A stretch of DNA of 64,000 nucleotides from Liolophura sinensis. Lineage: Eukaryota; Mollusca; Polyplacophora; Chitonida; Chitonidae. The notes beneath the pieces were generated by a model. It saw only the letters and a program-made list of their open reading frames with translations. It was not told the DNA's origin and made no database searches. Of this stretch, positions 23,235 to 34,800 are shown piece by piece; positions within the stretch are counted from its first letter, which is position 1, and every line of letters starts with the position of its first letter. Position numbers and translations under genes: made by a program. Location of the stretch: contig NC_088295.1 of NCBI RefSeq assembly GCF_032854445.1, positions 33,636,510-33,700,509 on the forward strand, given 5' to 3'.

Positions 23235-26200
23235 CTACAGCTCATGACGCCCTTTGGTGAAATTTTTCGTTCTACTACATTCTCCTCTTACTCCTGACCC
23301 ATAACACATGTACGTCTCGAGTGTGCCATATTTCTTGTACTTCTCGTAAATTTCTATCTCATCAAGTTCTCCAAGATACCCGTTGCACATCTTTAACAAT
23401 CTGAAAACGCCATAAAGTAATTCCCAATGTCCATTTTGGACTAATGTATCCTGACTGTACATTTTTAATATAAACATGGTCATGGAAATGGGATCACTGC
23501 TTACATAGAAGTGTGAGTGAGGTGGATGTTTCATCAAATACAGTTTATAATCCTTGGCAATTCAGCATAGAATCTTGCTTACATGATTTCGTGAAATAGT
23601 GCTGACACAATTTATGTCTACCTATCGTATATCAGCTTAGTTTGTTTTTATTGATCCTACCTGTGTGGCCATTTCCCACCACTCTGCGTCACCCCCGGGA
23701 GGCCGTTCGTCTCTAACCCCGGTCCTGACAGCCGCATCACCTTATTCACCTCTTTAACCCCGTAACTGTTGAAATAATTGTGTAAGTATAGAAAGGGTTG
23801 ATCATAGATATCCAGAAAGTTACTAACTCCGTTATTCTGAATATGCCATATACATAAACATATACAAGCTCATGCAAACATAAAAAAGCAATCTGCGTTC
23901 AATCAAACCTGTATTGTTACATGTAATTCATTTCAGCATTAACGACAATGTTGTGTAGTAGAATTATTTCCCCGAGATATCTTAACTCTTTTATTGACTG
24001 TACTCGAGATTTAATCAAGAAACATACTCATCAAAGGGTCCATTGCAAACGGCCTCTGTGACAGTGAGTATATCCGACTCTTTTAGTCGTCTTACAGATG
24101 GTCTCCTCTTGTGTATGTAGTCAAACTTCTCGGTAAGCTGAAACACTCGGACATTTCTATAACTACAGCTTAATCATACCATTATTTGGACTGAATTACC
24201 TATTTCTGTAACCACTATATGCAGTTATATATCATACTGTTAATACAAAAGACATTTGTCAATATAGTTATGACTATTTTATTCTAAAATCTTTATTCTT
24301 GACAGCTTTAATCAAGGCAATTAAAAATACATGTATTTCATGTGGGAAATACATGCTCACGTTTAAGTACAACCATGGATGCACTTGTAAGGTAAACTAT
24401 GAAATAGGTTTTACATTATGAGCGTGCGATATTTATTTATTTATTTGAATGGTGTTTTACATCGTACTCAAGAACATTTCATGTATTGGACCAGCATCGT
24501 GATGGGAGAAAACCGGGCAGAGAAATCCACGATGTGCCTGCGTTATAAAACCCATGACCGTTCATTGTAAGCATGTTCATTGTCCATGCTTTGTACACAG
24601 CATATCACCCGTGTTTTAAGATAAGTGAGTCCATGGAAACATTGATCGATCACGCTAACTTAACGGTCGATTGCAGCTTGTTGACTTATTTTCTTTGTTC
24701 GTCACTGTCGTTAATGGATGTGCTTAGTATTTCATGCTTTTATGTATCTGTGGAAGCAAACCTATTTGAATATACATGTATATAGACATTGTCAAGATTA
24801 AAGTACCGCTACATGCTACATCCAAATTGTGGCATGAGTGTTGGTCTATATTATTTCATATGACTGCATAGTTGATATACGGTAGTCGCTCGAATGACGA
24901 ATATCAGGAGCTATATGTTTAAATCTGAAGACTGATTTTTGCCATGGGAATGAGTTCAGTGCATATCTAAAATGAATCGCTGCAAGAGGTGGAGTGCTAT
25001 CACATGTTTACCCTTGGGGGGTATTGCAGAGCTAAAATCGTCAGTGGTGTATACAGCCGTAAATGCCAATTAGTAATGTCAGAACCCACGTCATCATAAA
25101 CTGCCCAAGCATTTAACCGTCACAATGCTCTTTGTACTCTGAGTTTAATTCGGTGCCAACCAAACTGCCAAAATCGTCAGTCAATGCGAAACTTGAGTTT
25201 GACGTGTTAGCACGCAAAAATTTGGCCGAAACACATGTGTAATATTATTAAGTCATGAATATATACAAAACAAGATAGTCATAATAAAAATTCACAAATT
25301 TATGTTATAAAATCGTGCCAGTTATATATCAGTACACCATCATTTTGGTAGCTAGTTCGCCATCCATATCAGTGTACTTCTTTAAATCCATTCAGTTTTT
25401 TAAATCAACATCCTTGTGTCTTGTTTGTCTGGCCGCTGTCATATAAGTGGAATATTTTTGAGTAGAGACTAAAACACCAATCAAATAAATAAATAATTAA
25501 TAATGGTCAGATATCACCAGTCATACATGTGACCATTTACGGGCTATAACACTGTTGTCACTGCTCTGATTTTACTCTCTTCTGTAATTTTTGTTGTGTT
25601 ATATAACCGTTCTCGAGCTCACCTTGTGCTTATTTAGCAAGTGTAGACCGGTGACGATTTACGTTTAAGAGGGCGGGACTTGTGCCATCCATAATGAAAT
25701 TAACATATACTTTCTTAAAGTAGCTGTGTTGAAGATGCACAAGATGTATTCCACAGACACACATTAATTGTAACAAAATTGCACAGGAACATTATTGTGT
25801 ACCTTGCATACGTTATCATTGTGTAACTACATTTTCAGTGTGTACCAGATTGTATACCTGTGATAAACATCTTGTTACACAACACGTGTGTACAAAACTG
25901 AACAGATTTACCATTGGAGACTACTGGAAACCTTGATCATCTAAACATTAATGAAAATGACATAAAACCTGTCACGTATGACTCTTAATTCCTACTGTAC
26001 CTTCTTGGCCAGCAGTTTACAGGCATCACATTTCAGGTCGTCCGGTACGTGTTCGCTAAAATCTCCTTCATCGTTCATATCCTCGCCATAGGAGATGGTT
26101 CCGGCAAATCCATCTGGCCCGGAGCTTTGCACTTTGCCCGAGACTAATTCAACAAGACTCGCTATTAATAATATGTACACGACATAGTGATGTGAAGATG

Positions 26201-26240
26201 CTATGTACAATTGCGCTAAAAGAAACATTGCATTTGGCAT
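23235..26240 (-). CDS. MZB1: MZB1/pERp1-like ER co-chaperone, complete, 4 exons
   Basis: Exons on the minus strand are 26240-26001, 24137-24028, 23765-23661 and 23400-23235. They join in phase at GT-AG sites to about 206 residues (human MZB1 189). A hydrophobic signal segment (VVYILLIASLVELVSG) is followed by an acidic stretch, HVPDDLKCDACK, DYGVKEV, RLSGPGL, a GGKWPHR segment, CNGYLGELDE.EIYE and a tail ending RHEL. Human MZB1 has the same order: HMPAHLRCDACR, DYGVREV, RLTGPGL, GGPWPTR, CLHYLGEFGEDQIYE and a REEL tail. All six cysteines of the saposin-like fold match (CxxC plus four). In mammals the protein lives in the ER and helps GRP94 fold immunoglobulin and integrins. The start is uncertain: in-frame ATGs at 26228 and 26342 are also possible. 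It is convergent with renalase. Confidence 0.9.
23661..23765 (-). CDS. MZB1: MZB1-like exon 3: YGVKEV...RLSGPGL
   Basis: Encodes YGVKEVNKVMRLSGPGLE and GGKWPHR, the most conserved stretch of the family. It has a TTTCAACAG acceptor and a GTAGGA donor. Confidence 0.9.
24028..24137 (-). CDS. MZB1: MZB1-like exon 2
   Basis: A short exon with no start codon of its own. It reads LTEKFDYIHKRR, then KESDILTVTEAVC and ends within Asp at a GTATGT donor. It was identified by its fit between exons 1 and 3 and by the cysteine equivalent to YTDVLDRSC in human MZB1. Confidence 0.88.
24430..24530 (-). repeat. SINE family A, 3' fragment (reverse)
   Basis: (TTTA)n, then TTGAATGGTGTTTTACATCG, TACTCAAGAACATTTCA and GGGAGAAAACCGGGCAGAGA. 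In intron 1 of the MZB1-like gene. Confidence 0.82.
25425..25500 (+). repeat. SINE family A, 3' fragment
   Basis: TGGCCGCTGTCATATAAGTG, AATATTTTTGAGTAGAGA and AACACCAATCAAATAAATAA. In intron 1 of the MZB1-like gene, just before a family C copy. Confidence 0.82.
25508..25580 (-). repeat. Dispersed repeat family C, copy 5 (reverse)
   Basis: The plus strand shows ATGTGACCATTTACGGGCTA, ACACTGTTGTCACTGCTC and TGATTTTACTC, the reverse complement of the family start. Confidence 0.6.
26001..26240 (-). CDS. MZB1: MZB1-like exon 1: signal peptide and CDAC motif
   Basis: Holds the N-terminal hydrophobic segment and KCDACKLLAKK, then a GTACAG donor in phase 0. The frame remains open upstream to 26342, which would give an unusually long leader; I prefer 26240 (MPNAMF) or 26228 (MFLLAQ). 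Confidence 0.8.
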
Positions 26241-26342
26241 ACCGGGGATTGAAGCTGCTAAAAAGTTTCCAGTTCTACCACAAATAGTCCACATGCGTTC
26301 TTGGATGAGAAATCCTTGGTGCAAGGTCAAGCTCATTGTCAT

Positions 26343-29300
26343 TAGTGGAGAATTATTATATTTGCCGGGGGCGCGTGTGTGCTGTCACGATTGAAAATCC
26401 AATGGGCCCAGCCATTGGATAGACACAAACAATGGATGGCAGTCTATAGCATCATTTTAGCACGGGAAACCGTCAACGTTTTGATTAGATATAATAAAAA
26501 ATTAATCGCTTGACATCAAAAAACACTATGAATGGCAGACAGTTCACTCGATACGGCTGCCTAATTGTTTAGTAATTCACATTATGCATGCATGCTCGTA
26601 CTGATTACCTTGATGAAATGCGGAAACGTTGTTGGTATAGTGTACGCCTTTAACCAGACTGGTCTAATTTTGAGCTGATGTATTGTCGTATTTCGATTTA
26701 GAGCCTTCAAGAATTTCCATCTGTGGGTATACTTAAAGTACATGTATATGTAATGTTGGAATGTCTGATTTCAGCAGAAATACTGGACTCCAAGTGAATG
26801 CAGATTCCAGTTTTCCGGTTCCCTGTCGAAGTGTACCTGTCTTCTTGGGGTAGTAGAATTACAGAATATATACTATCTAATGTGTGTAACTGTGTAACAT
26901 CATGTCGTTAGATATTTGAGTGGTGTTCAGTGGCGTATTTACACAATGTGTGCATGCATGTATATTCAAGAAGACTTGCTGAATTCAGCTGACTCTTATA
27001 TCACGCCATGACAGTGACAGCAAAACTATTTGCCCAAATATGTTTGTAACAAAGGTGTTGTTTTATTGTTTAGTCCTTTGAGATTGAAACTGCCTGGTGT
27101 TGACACTCTGTATGAACAGTGGGCAACTTTCCCACATTTAACCCAGCACCCCAAAGCTATATACCGTCATGTCCTTTCCTGTATTGACACTTTCCGGTGT
27201 AGTGTATATGCTCTCGATAAAACACCTAGGAAGTACACAATCACTGCCGCATTTCAACAGAAATCATAAATTTTCCTGTATGCAAATGTGGGTCTCTTTG
27301 TGTAGCTCGTCAAATATACCATGCATAGGCCGCATATAACAACCCAGCATTCAATATGTGAAGACTTTGTGATCATGGCTGTGATCTTGTACTCAGTCCG
27401 CTATCTCTGCCATAGTTTGAAGTGAACGGGCTGAGAAAAGTACATGGGCCTGGGATCGTAATTTTGACGTAAGTCTAAGGTCTCTTCGTGATCCCGGGAC
27501 CTGTACTATATGCAAATGCAACGATACTCGTGCAAGTATCAAATTCTTTTACTTGCATATAAAATGATATCAAGACCCCTGAAAAATCACTTAATGCCCA
27601 GTAGCACTACTATGACTGGTATTTGATGGATAGAGGCAATCTGCGGAACACCTGGAGTACAACCTCGCTTGCTTTCGGTTCACAATCTCACAGGAGTACA
27701 CAATGAGGCAAGGGAAGACATATTGAGTTGCTTACCCTATACAATAGCCTCTAGCGCTTTGCTGACGTTTGATCTACTCTGATTTACCATTCTCACTTAA
27801 CAATACACAATAATCCTTTGACGTCAAAGTCCGAGAAAGGTAACGTCGATGAAGATAAAACAACAAACGTCAATACACTTACTACCACTGATCAAAAGTC
27901 AAAGCTCTGGTAACTTTTATGTCAAACATATTCCAGTTCATAGCTAATGTCATTTATATGATGTATGAAAAGAACAGAATACATTTTGCCGATGGTCTTG
28001 GTAGAAAAACAAAATCAGTGACGACCTTGTTCATCGCATTATATGCGGCCTTCACAAGAGCGGGATGAGTTCAATTGCGCCATGCATGCGATTCAAGTTA
28101 TGGCATAGAGAATAATCTAATTATGAAGAATGTTAAAGAAAGGTTTTCACACCATTTGATGCCTGTAAAACGAAAATAAAGGTGTTACACTGACAGCAAA
28201 GGAATGTAGTGCTTGAGTTTAGTATGAATTACATTGAAGGACAGAATTCCCTTGTGTAGATTCCACGTCAAGTTTCAAACCAAAAAAGCTACAATCATAG
28301 GAGACGAAAATCCCTAACACAGTTTCCAGTGTCAACATCAACCTAACATTTATGTAGCAAAACTTCAAGCAAGTTTACATTTTCTAAGTTTGCAAAATAA
28401 TACGTGTAGTGCTTTAAGTTGAGTATCACATGGCCAGTTTCCAGAAATAACAAACAACATAACTACCTTATTCAAAACAAACTATACATGTAAAATATGT
28501 TTGGTTCACAAACCAGAAGAGTATATATACGTTTCACTGATGATGTGACGTTTACGGTTCAGTTCCTAATGAATGTGTCCCTCGTTGACGATAACGGGGC
28601 GTAACCAATCGAAACCATTTATACTTGTTGCCCAAGGAACTACTAGAAACACATGTCATAGAGAAGGCAGATAACATATAAAAATGTAACAGGTATCCTT
28701 GGATGTATACGTCTGTATCTCTTGGAGACAGAATAGGATAAACCTATCAAGCAGATCGCCACAGATAGGAGCGATTAAAAGGTGAGGTATATGCAGATAG
28801 CTAGCCTTTGTCATAGGCAGCACCCCGAGGTATGGTAGCGCTGTGCACGTAATAACGTTCTGCTTGATTAGGATTGGCAAATTATTGATATACCCTTTGG
28901 TTTGTCACTTATGTTTGATATGCTTAGTCCGAGCTCTCTAGATTCCTCCACCCACAAACCTGACCTCCGTTACATAAGCCAACTGTATGGCGTTAAATAC
29001 CCATCATCAGGTACACGTGCCAAAATAGAGTTATTTTTTTATGATGCTACATATTATTACACAATTGATGACAATAATCTACTAGCTATATACATCTTGT
29101 GGAAGATATGTAACAAGTCTGGGAGGGGGAACACCAACCGGATACATCTTTCCAAGTACAGTTTGCGTGACTCAAGTATCTCTTGTTAAACAATTCAACT
29201 CTGAAAGACATTTGATTTATTTTGAGGTTGTTAAGAGCTGAACTCAAATGGCTCGATTGACAGAGCTGTTCAACCCCCAAAACACAAATTTCTAAACTGG

Positions 29301-31716
29301 CCTCCATTTTCATCAAATTCTCTGTGCATAGTAATATTAATGGGGCCCCAGCTCAAAGTAAACCAATGGCAAGCGTGTGTATTCTTATAATTTGTCTGAG
29401 AGGTTTTATTTTCAAATTCAATGATTCAAATTCTCATATTAGGACAGCTTTTGATTTATTGGTTTATTTCTTTATCTAAATCCGTGCTCAAAGATTTTTC
29501 ACTTATACATCGGAGGAAACTGTTGATTGCTCTTAAGCACTAGAGTATCATATAGTTCACAGTATACTACTGCCATTCGCTTTATGTAGATAATCATTTG
29601 TGTCATTATTACCAGTCTAATCCCACGGTAAAGATAGACTTTTTGAAACTTTGAAACTTTGAGGTAATGCCAGTACCATTCGGTAATAAGCTGGGACGTT
29701 ACTGCTGCAAGATATAGATACACTATTTGGATGCCAAGCGTGCATGGTGGCCAATGTTCCAATATCCAGTCTCCAGTGAATTGATACCATGCATGTATGG
29801 TTGAACAGCATGAGATATGAAATACGTTAGGACAGTCGATACCGCATGATTCTTCGGACTACCTTACGTTAGGATGTGCCGCAAATCCAGCTCTTACCGC
29901 GTGGTTATGCTGGGGCTTTACGTTAGGAGGTTCCGCGGATCCAGCTCTCACCGCGTGGTTATGCTGGGGCTTTACGTTAAGAGGTGCCGCGAATCCAGCT
30001 CTCACCGCGTGGTTATGCTGGGGCTTTACGTTAGGAGGTGCCGCGAATCCAGCTCTTACCGCGTGGTTATGCTGGGGCTTTACCTTAGGAGGTGCCGCGG
30101 ATCCAGCTCTAATCGCATGGTCAAGCTTCGAGTTTAGGTTATGAGGTGCAGCGGATCCAACTCTCACCGCGCGGTTAAGCCGCAGCTTTACGTTAAGCGG
30201 TACCGCAGATGCAGCTCTCACCTCATGGTTAAGTGCCGAGTTTACTTTTTCCTGGCGGTATGAGGTGTCGCGGATCCAACTCACACCGCAAGACAAAGCT
30301 CCGGCTTTATTCTAGGAGGTGCGACGGTTTTCCCAGAGCTCTGTTTACCTCACTCTGTACATAAACATGACCGCCTTCATGTGAACTATTCTTCAAAATG
30401 ATGTCCAACGATAAATAAAAAAAATGAAGAGATATCTAAGATATAAACACGTACGCCAATTATGGACCGTATGTTAAACTCTTTCATTTTTCTTCAAGGC
30501 AGCGTATGAAGTTAAATTTTTCCCACATATTGATAATTATAAGAAATTATTGGCGATAACAATAACGTTCTCTAAGAATTAGGTTATTATATAACTTCAG
30601 TTAATTGTTACTGTGAACGCATTTGTTCAATAAACTTGAATTATTTGACTTTGTATCCATGATATCAAACTGTTTCCATCAACTCTTCCTTTTACTAGAT
30701 ATACACGTTGTTCCAGTGAAATTCATGGTGAAAAGTTCATCCTTAGTGTGTGTATAGGGTAACACCTGTAACCATGCCGAAGCTATAGTAACCCCGCCCA
30801 CTATGAACGAGAAATAGTTCATGTTCCCCTGTGCATCGATGATTTACGTAAAGGTATTCCCATCCTGCCCGGCGGAATGGGTACCGAGCCATGGATGAAG
30901 GGCTAAACCTGGTGGATATCTGTCGGGGGAAAGTTACCCTAACCTAGGTCTGTGTATTTAGACAAATGGTCTCTGTCTATTCCTAGATGACTCTCTCCTC
31001 CGCTTTGAATGACGGGTGACCTATGGCATTTTCCTGTGAAGCTAGCTCAGCGTTATGCTGTCAAAGGGCAGACCACTCTGTTAGGCATTGTAGTGATGCT
31101 AGAACACACATTTGAGCACACTTCTTTGTCTTATTCTACTGCAAACATCTATATTTACGTGTAGCAGTACGTGTTTAGTTATAAAATTTTCGATCATCAT
31201 TTAACATTAGAAATCTTTTCTGTAAATATATATACGTGAACGTACATGGTTTGATTTCAACGAATTAGACCTTCACGTGCGTTGTATTTATTCTTTAAAT
31301 ACTTGTTTAAATTCGAAGAAGTATCATACTAATTGCTTTGCTCTATCCACGCAAGGACAATTAGTATGTTTTTCTTTTATCCATGTTCCTGGAAATGCTT
31401 ACAGCAGTAAGCAGTGCTGATGAAGGAGCTGATGTGGCCCAGGATACAGGACTGTGACTATCAAGTTGCAGGGGCTGGTTGGTGCGTTCCTATCATGCGG
31501 GCCCCTCTGCACGCCGAGTTATTTACAGCTCACATGCATCTTGCCCTCTGTGATATGTAATCTCGGGGTTTTCTCTCCGGCTCCGCTCTGACTTTGGCAA
31601 GACTTTCGGGCTTCTGCCTGTATCATTCGGCTTCAGGCCTCCCAGTTACATCTTGCTTACCCTCATGTCGCTGGCTTAGACACGGGGATTCCCTTCTCAG
31701 CGCTTGACCATCCAAG
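26343..31716. other. Intergenic region between divergent MZB1-like and SYNPO2-like genes
   Basis: Must contain the promoters of both genes, but no TATA box or initiator could be assigned with confidence. It holds a hairpin at 27434-27514, decayed family A tails at about 28940-29000 and 30345-30420, and the 54-bp minisatellite at 29863-30323. The GC-richer block at 30750-30960 upstream of SYNPO2-like exon 1 is unexplained. Confidence 0.6.
29863..30323. repeat. 54-bp minisatellite, about 8 copies
   Basis: The word CCAGCT (or a variant) recurs at 29887, 29941, 29995, 30049, 30103, 30157 and 30211, exactly 54 bases apart, then at 30276 after an 11-base insertion. Each unit holds GCCGCG and GTGGTTATGCTGGGGCTTTA. 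The left four or five copies are nearly identical and the right ones diverged. Since 54 is a multiple of three, long open frames arise on both strands (minus 29859-30296, plus 29874-30137). Confidence 0.92.
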
Positions 31717-31815
31717 ATGGGCAGTGGAGACGAAATGACCATCAACCTGACGGGTGGAGGTCCGTGGGGCTTCCGTCTGCAGGGTGGGAGCGGGGCACCG
31801 CTTAAAGTCTCTAAG
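31717..31815 (+). CDS. SYNPO2: SYNPO2-like exon 1: first half of PDZ domain
   Basis: 33 codons from MGSGDEMTINL to PLKVSK, then the consensus donor GTAAGT. The next coding exon that continues the PDZ fold is 14.9 kb away. Confidence 0.9.
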
Positions 31816-34800
31816 GTAAGTCTGAGGGACGGGTTTTTCCTGGGTTACCGGGGTGGGTGCAGACAGCTGATCATTCTGTCGGGGTAGCTGCAAACATGTG
31901 CACTAGTTAAGACACCATATAGAAACCCTGCCTTTCAACTTGTCAAAGTCAATTGAATGCACTGTCTTAAGCCGAGTCCTGTTATGTTTACAGGTAACCT
32001 TGATACAATAGATGCATTTACATATTTGCTGGTCGTATTTCATGCAACAGTAAGCCTGGTCAATAGTTATCATGCAAACATGCCAGAAAAAACATGCAGT
32101 GTCCCGATGTCTACGTGATTGGTAATTAACGCGGTGTTTATTTATCTGCGTGTAAATGCCATGACAGATAAACTCTAGCGTTATTACAGATGAACATGGT
32201 GGCGGGAATAAGAACATACGACCACGAATACAAGACAACAGTCCCGCATATACGAGCATTACAGCTACACTAGTGCACCACCGGCGCAGTGTATACTTAT
32301 GTCAAGGCACACTGAGACAGGATGGGCGGTTTGCACTGAGTCCTTTACACTCTGCATAGGTCAACAATTCATTGTGCGAAATCTCTTTATCAAGGAAACA
32401 CAACGCCGTGATAAGTGTTTATTCTTGGACTTGAACTTCCGATCGTAAGATTACATGTACAGGCATAAGCTATAGTCTTCGAAGGGGTGCAACGGTACGT
32501 TAGCGATTAATCACATACAATAATTATTTGGATTTATGGAAAAGAGTGCTATATAACATGTACGCGTTTCGTTTTGCACTTTAGTACGGGAGCAAACAAT
32601 AGCCAAAGAACATGCGCAATACATTTTCAACTTCATCTGAGAAGAAAGCTAATTGATTTTGCAGTTGTTGTGGCTTGTTCCATGGATCAGCCGAAGTATG
32701 CATTCCCTGTGTCTAGTAAGCTCTCCGCCTTTTCTGGCAAAACGGAAAGCAGAATGATTTTAATAATATGTATACTTATATACTTATGACTCGATTTCTT
32801 TTTTATGAGGCGCAGTACGTTTATTAGTTTAATAAACCAGCTAATACTTGGTAAGTTTCCCACGGCTAGGTTTTTAACATAAATGGATGGTATAGACTGC
32901 CGCGATTTGTCAAAGAGCACGTGATGTGTGTGTAAACTGCTCATGCCTTGTGACGTCTTATGTTCAGTGATATATTATGACACAAGTGTTAGCAGGGTTA
33001 TCCAACAAACTGACCCTATTCCCAGGCACTGGTACCTCGATCCTCACTAACAATGACCACCTCACACAGACATTCTGAATCTTCAATCTCGCAAATACTG
33101 GTGTATGGAAAAAAGGTGAAAGGCGTTTGCAGGGCACTGATACAGACCCTCTAACTATTCACTACGCGTCACATTCATGTTAGCTTAACACACAGACCTT
33201 TCTACTCTGTACTATGTCTACATGTTACCAGTAAAAAAAGGAACAGGGATTGGTATTCTTCCCCTTTCATCTCTCTACATAGCCATTAAACAGGTGGGAA
33301 CTACTGATAATGAGGTAACACGAAGATACCATGCTGTACATGTGATACGCCTTTGAGCCGTATTAACAATAATATTTTATTTTTAGCCTTATTTATAGCA
33401 CATTTAGATAGAAATACTTTATGTTTTTGATGAAAGTACAATGTACTTCATTTGGAGTTGTTCTGTAGCCATATTCATGTAGTGTAAATGTATATTTACG
33501 AGATATAGCTTTTCATATAGTTCATATCATAAACCCTAAACATTCCATGCTGCGTGCAATTTTCTTCGTCTACTTGGTGTTCATTCTACTTGGTATGGCA
33601 TTCTGCAGGAAAGTTTTACCATCCAGAAAAATATAAAATATATCTCTCCATACAGTCCCGATTCATTCTCTTGGGTTTTTTTCCCTACAAAATTCACTGT
33701 TGACTCTAGTTACATTGTAGCTCTTCACGAGAATCTTTCACGAGGGTATATCGCCATCGTTATCAACCAAAATTCGTCCTTTTCCCACGCTTTCCTAGCA
33801 ATTTTACCGATATCTATCAGCCAGACAGTGGGCATATACATCTATGTCCTCCGGGGATATAATTTATATGAACCCTTGTGGTATAATAAATTGTCTTTCT
33901 GTAGCCATGGATGTTTCAGATCCTAGCATATGGCCCACTATTGGCAATGTGCTCCCATCAGAGATAAGACGAACTCTGGTGAAAATCCAACCAGCTTTAT
34001 TCTAACTACCGGGCTTTACGAGCCAGTTAAGTAGATACCGGTTCGTTTGACGTGTGGTCAGGTAAGATAGCGCCTACGTCATTAGTGCCATCAGCGCCTG
34101 CAGTGTGGTCTCAGAGGCACTGTATCTTTTACCTGGCACAATACAGTCCATACGGGAATCGAATATGTGAAACGTAATGGTTCCATGGAGACCTACACCT
34201 TCTAACAGAGCAAACTCATCTTCGAATGCCTTGCAGGACATGATTGAAGCATCACGGGTTTAATGAAACCATCTAATTTGCTATACTGATGCAAAAGATT
34301 TTAAAAAGCTTCGTTCGTGACGTCATTGCAAGGAATTTTCCGTCGCAACTTCTTCCTGTAATTGCCATAAGATGAAAGCATGTGATTTGTATTCATAAGC
34401 TGTTCCCGATCAAACCGTCGAAATAAAATACCTAGAATATTTTCTACAACTTGTGAATGGGTTTTACCTGGGCTCTGCCCGTTACACGTAAAACACCATT
34501 CAAATAAATAAATAAGAAACTATTGATTGAGGATTCGTCCAAAAAGAGTTGCGTTATAGCCTAATGTTCTTATATAACAGGACAACCATATGTTCGCAAA
34601 CTCGATTACCCAAAGTACCACTGGCAAAGCGTGTGATATGCATATTCTTGGTCTTACACATACATATAATGACATTGAAAAAACTGCTATATAGCTGCAA
34701 CAAAGTACGGGAATATTAAATAGCTGTCGCTTTGGTTTTTTAATATCGAGTATTGTTTAATGACAGGCGTTAAGCAAATCACCTGGCAAGTACAATATCC

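Noticed and set aside
29859-30296. 145-codon minus-strand frame as a gene
   Set aside because: It is a by-product of the 54-bp minisatellite, whose period is a multiple of three; the plus strand is open as well.
31903-32259. 118-codon minus-strand frame
   Set aside because: Low-complexity translation in an intron with no family resemblance and no splice partner.
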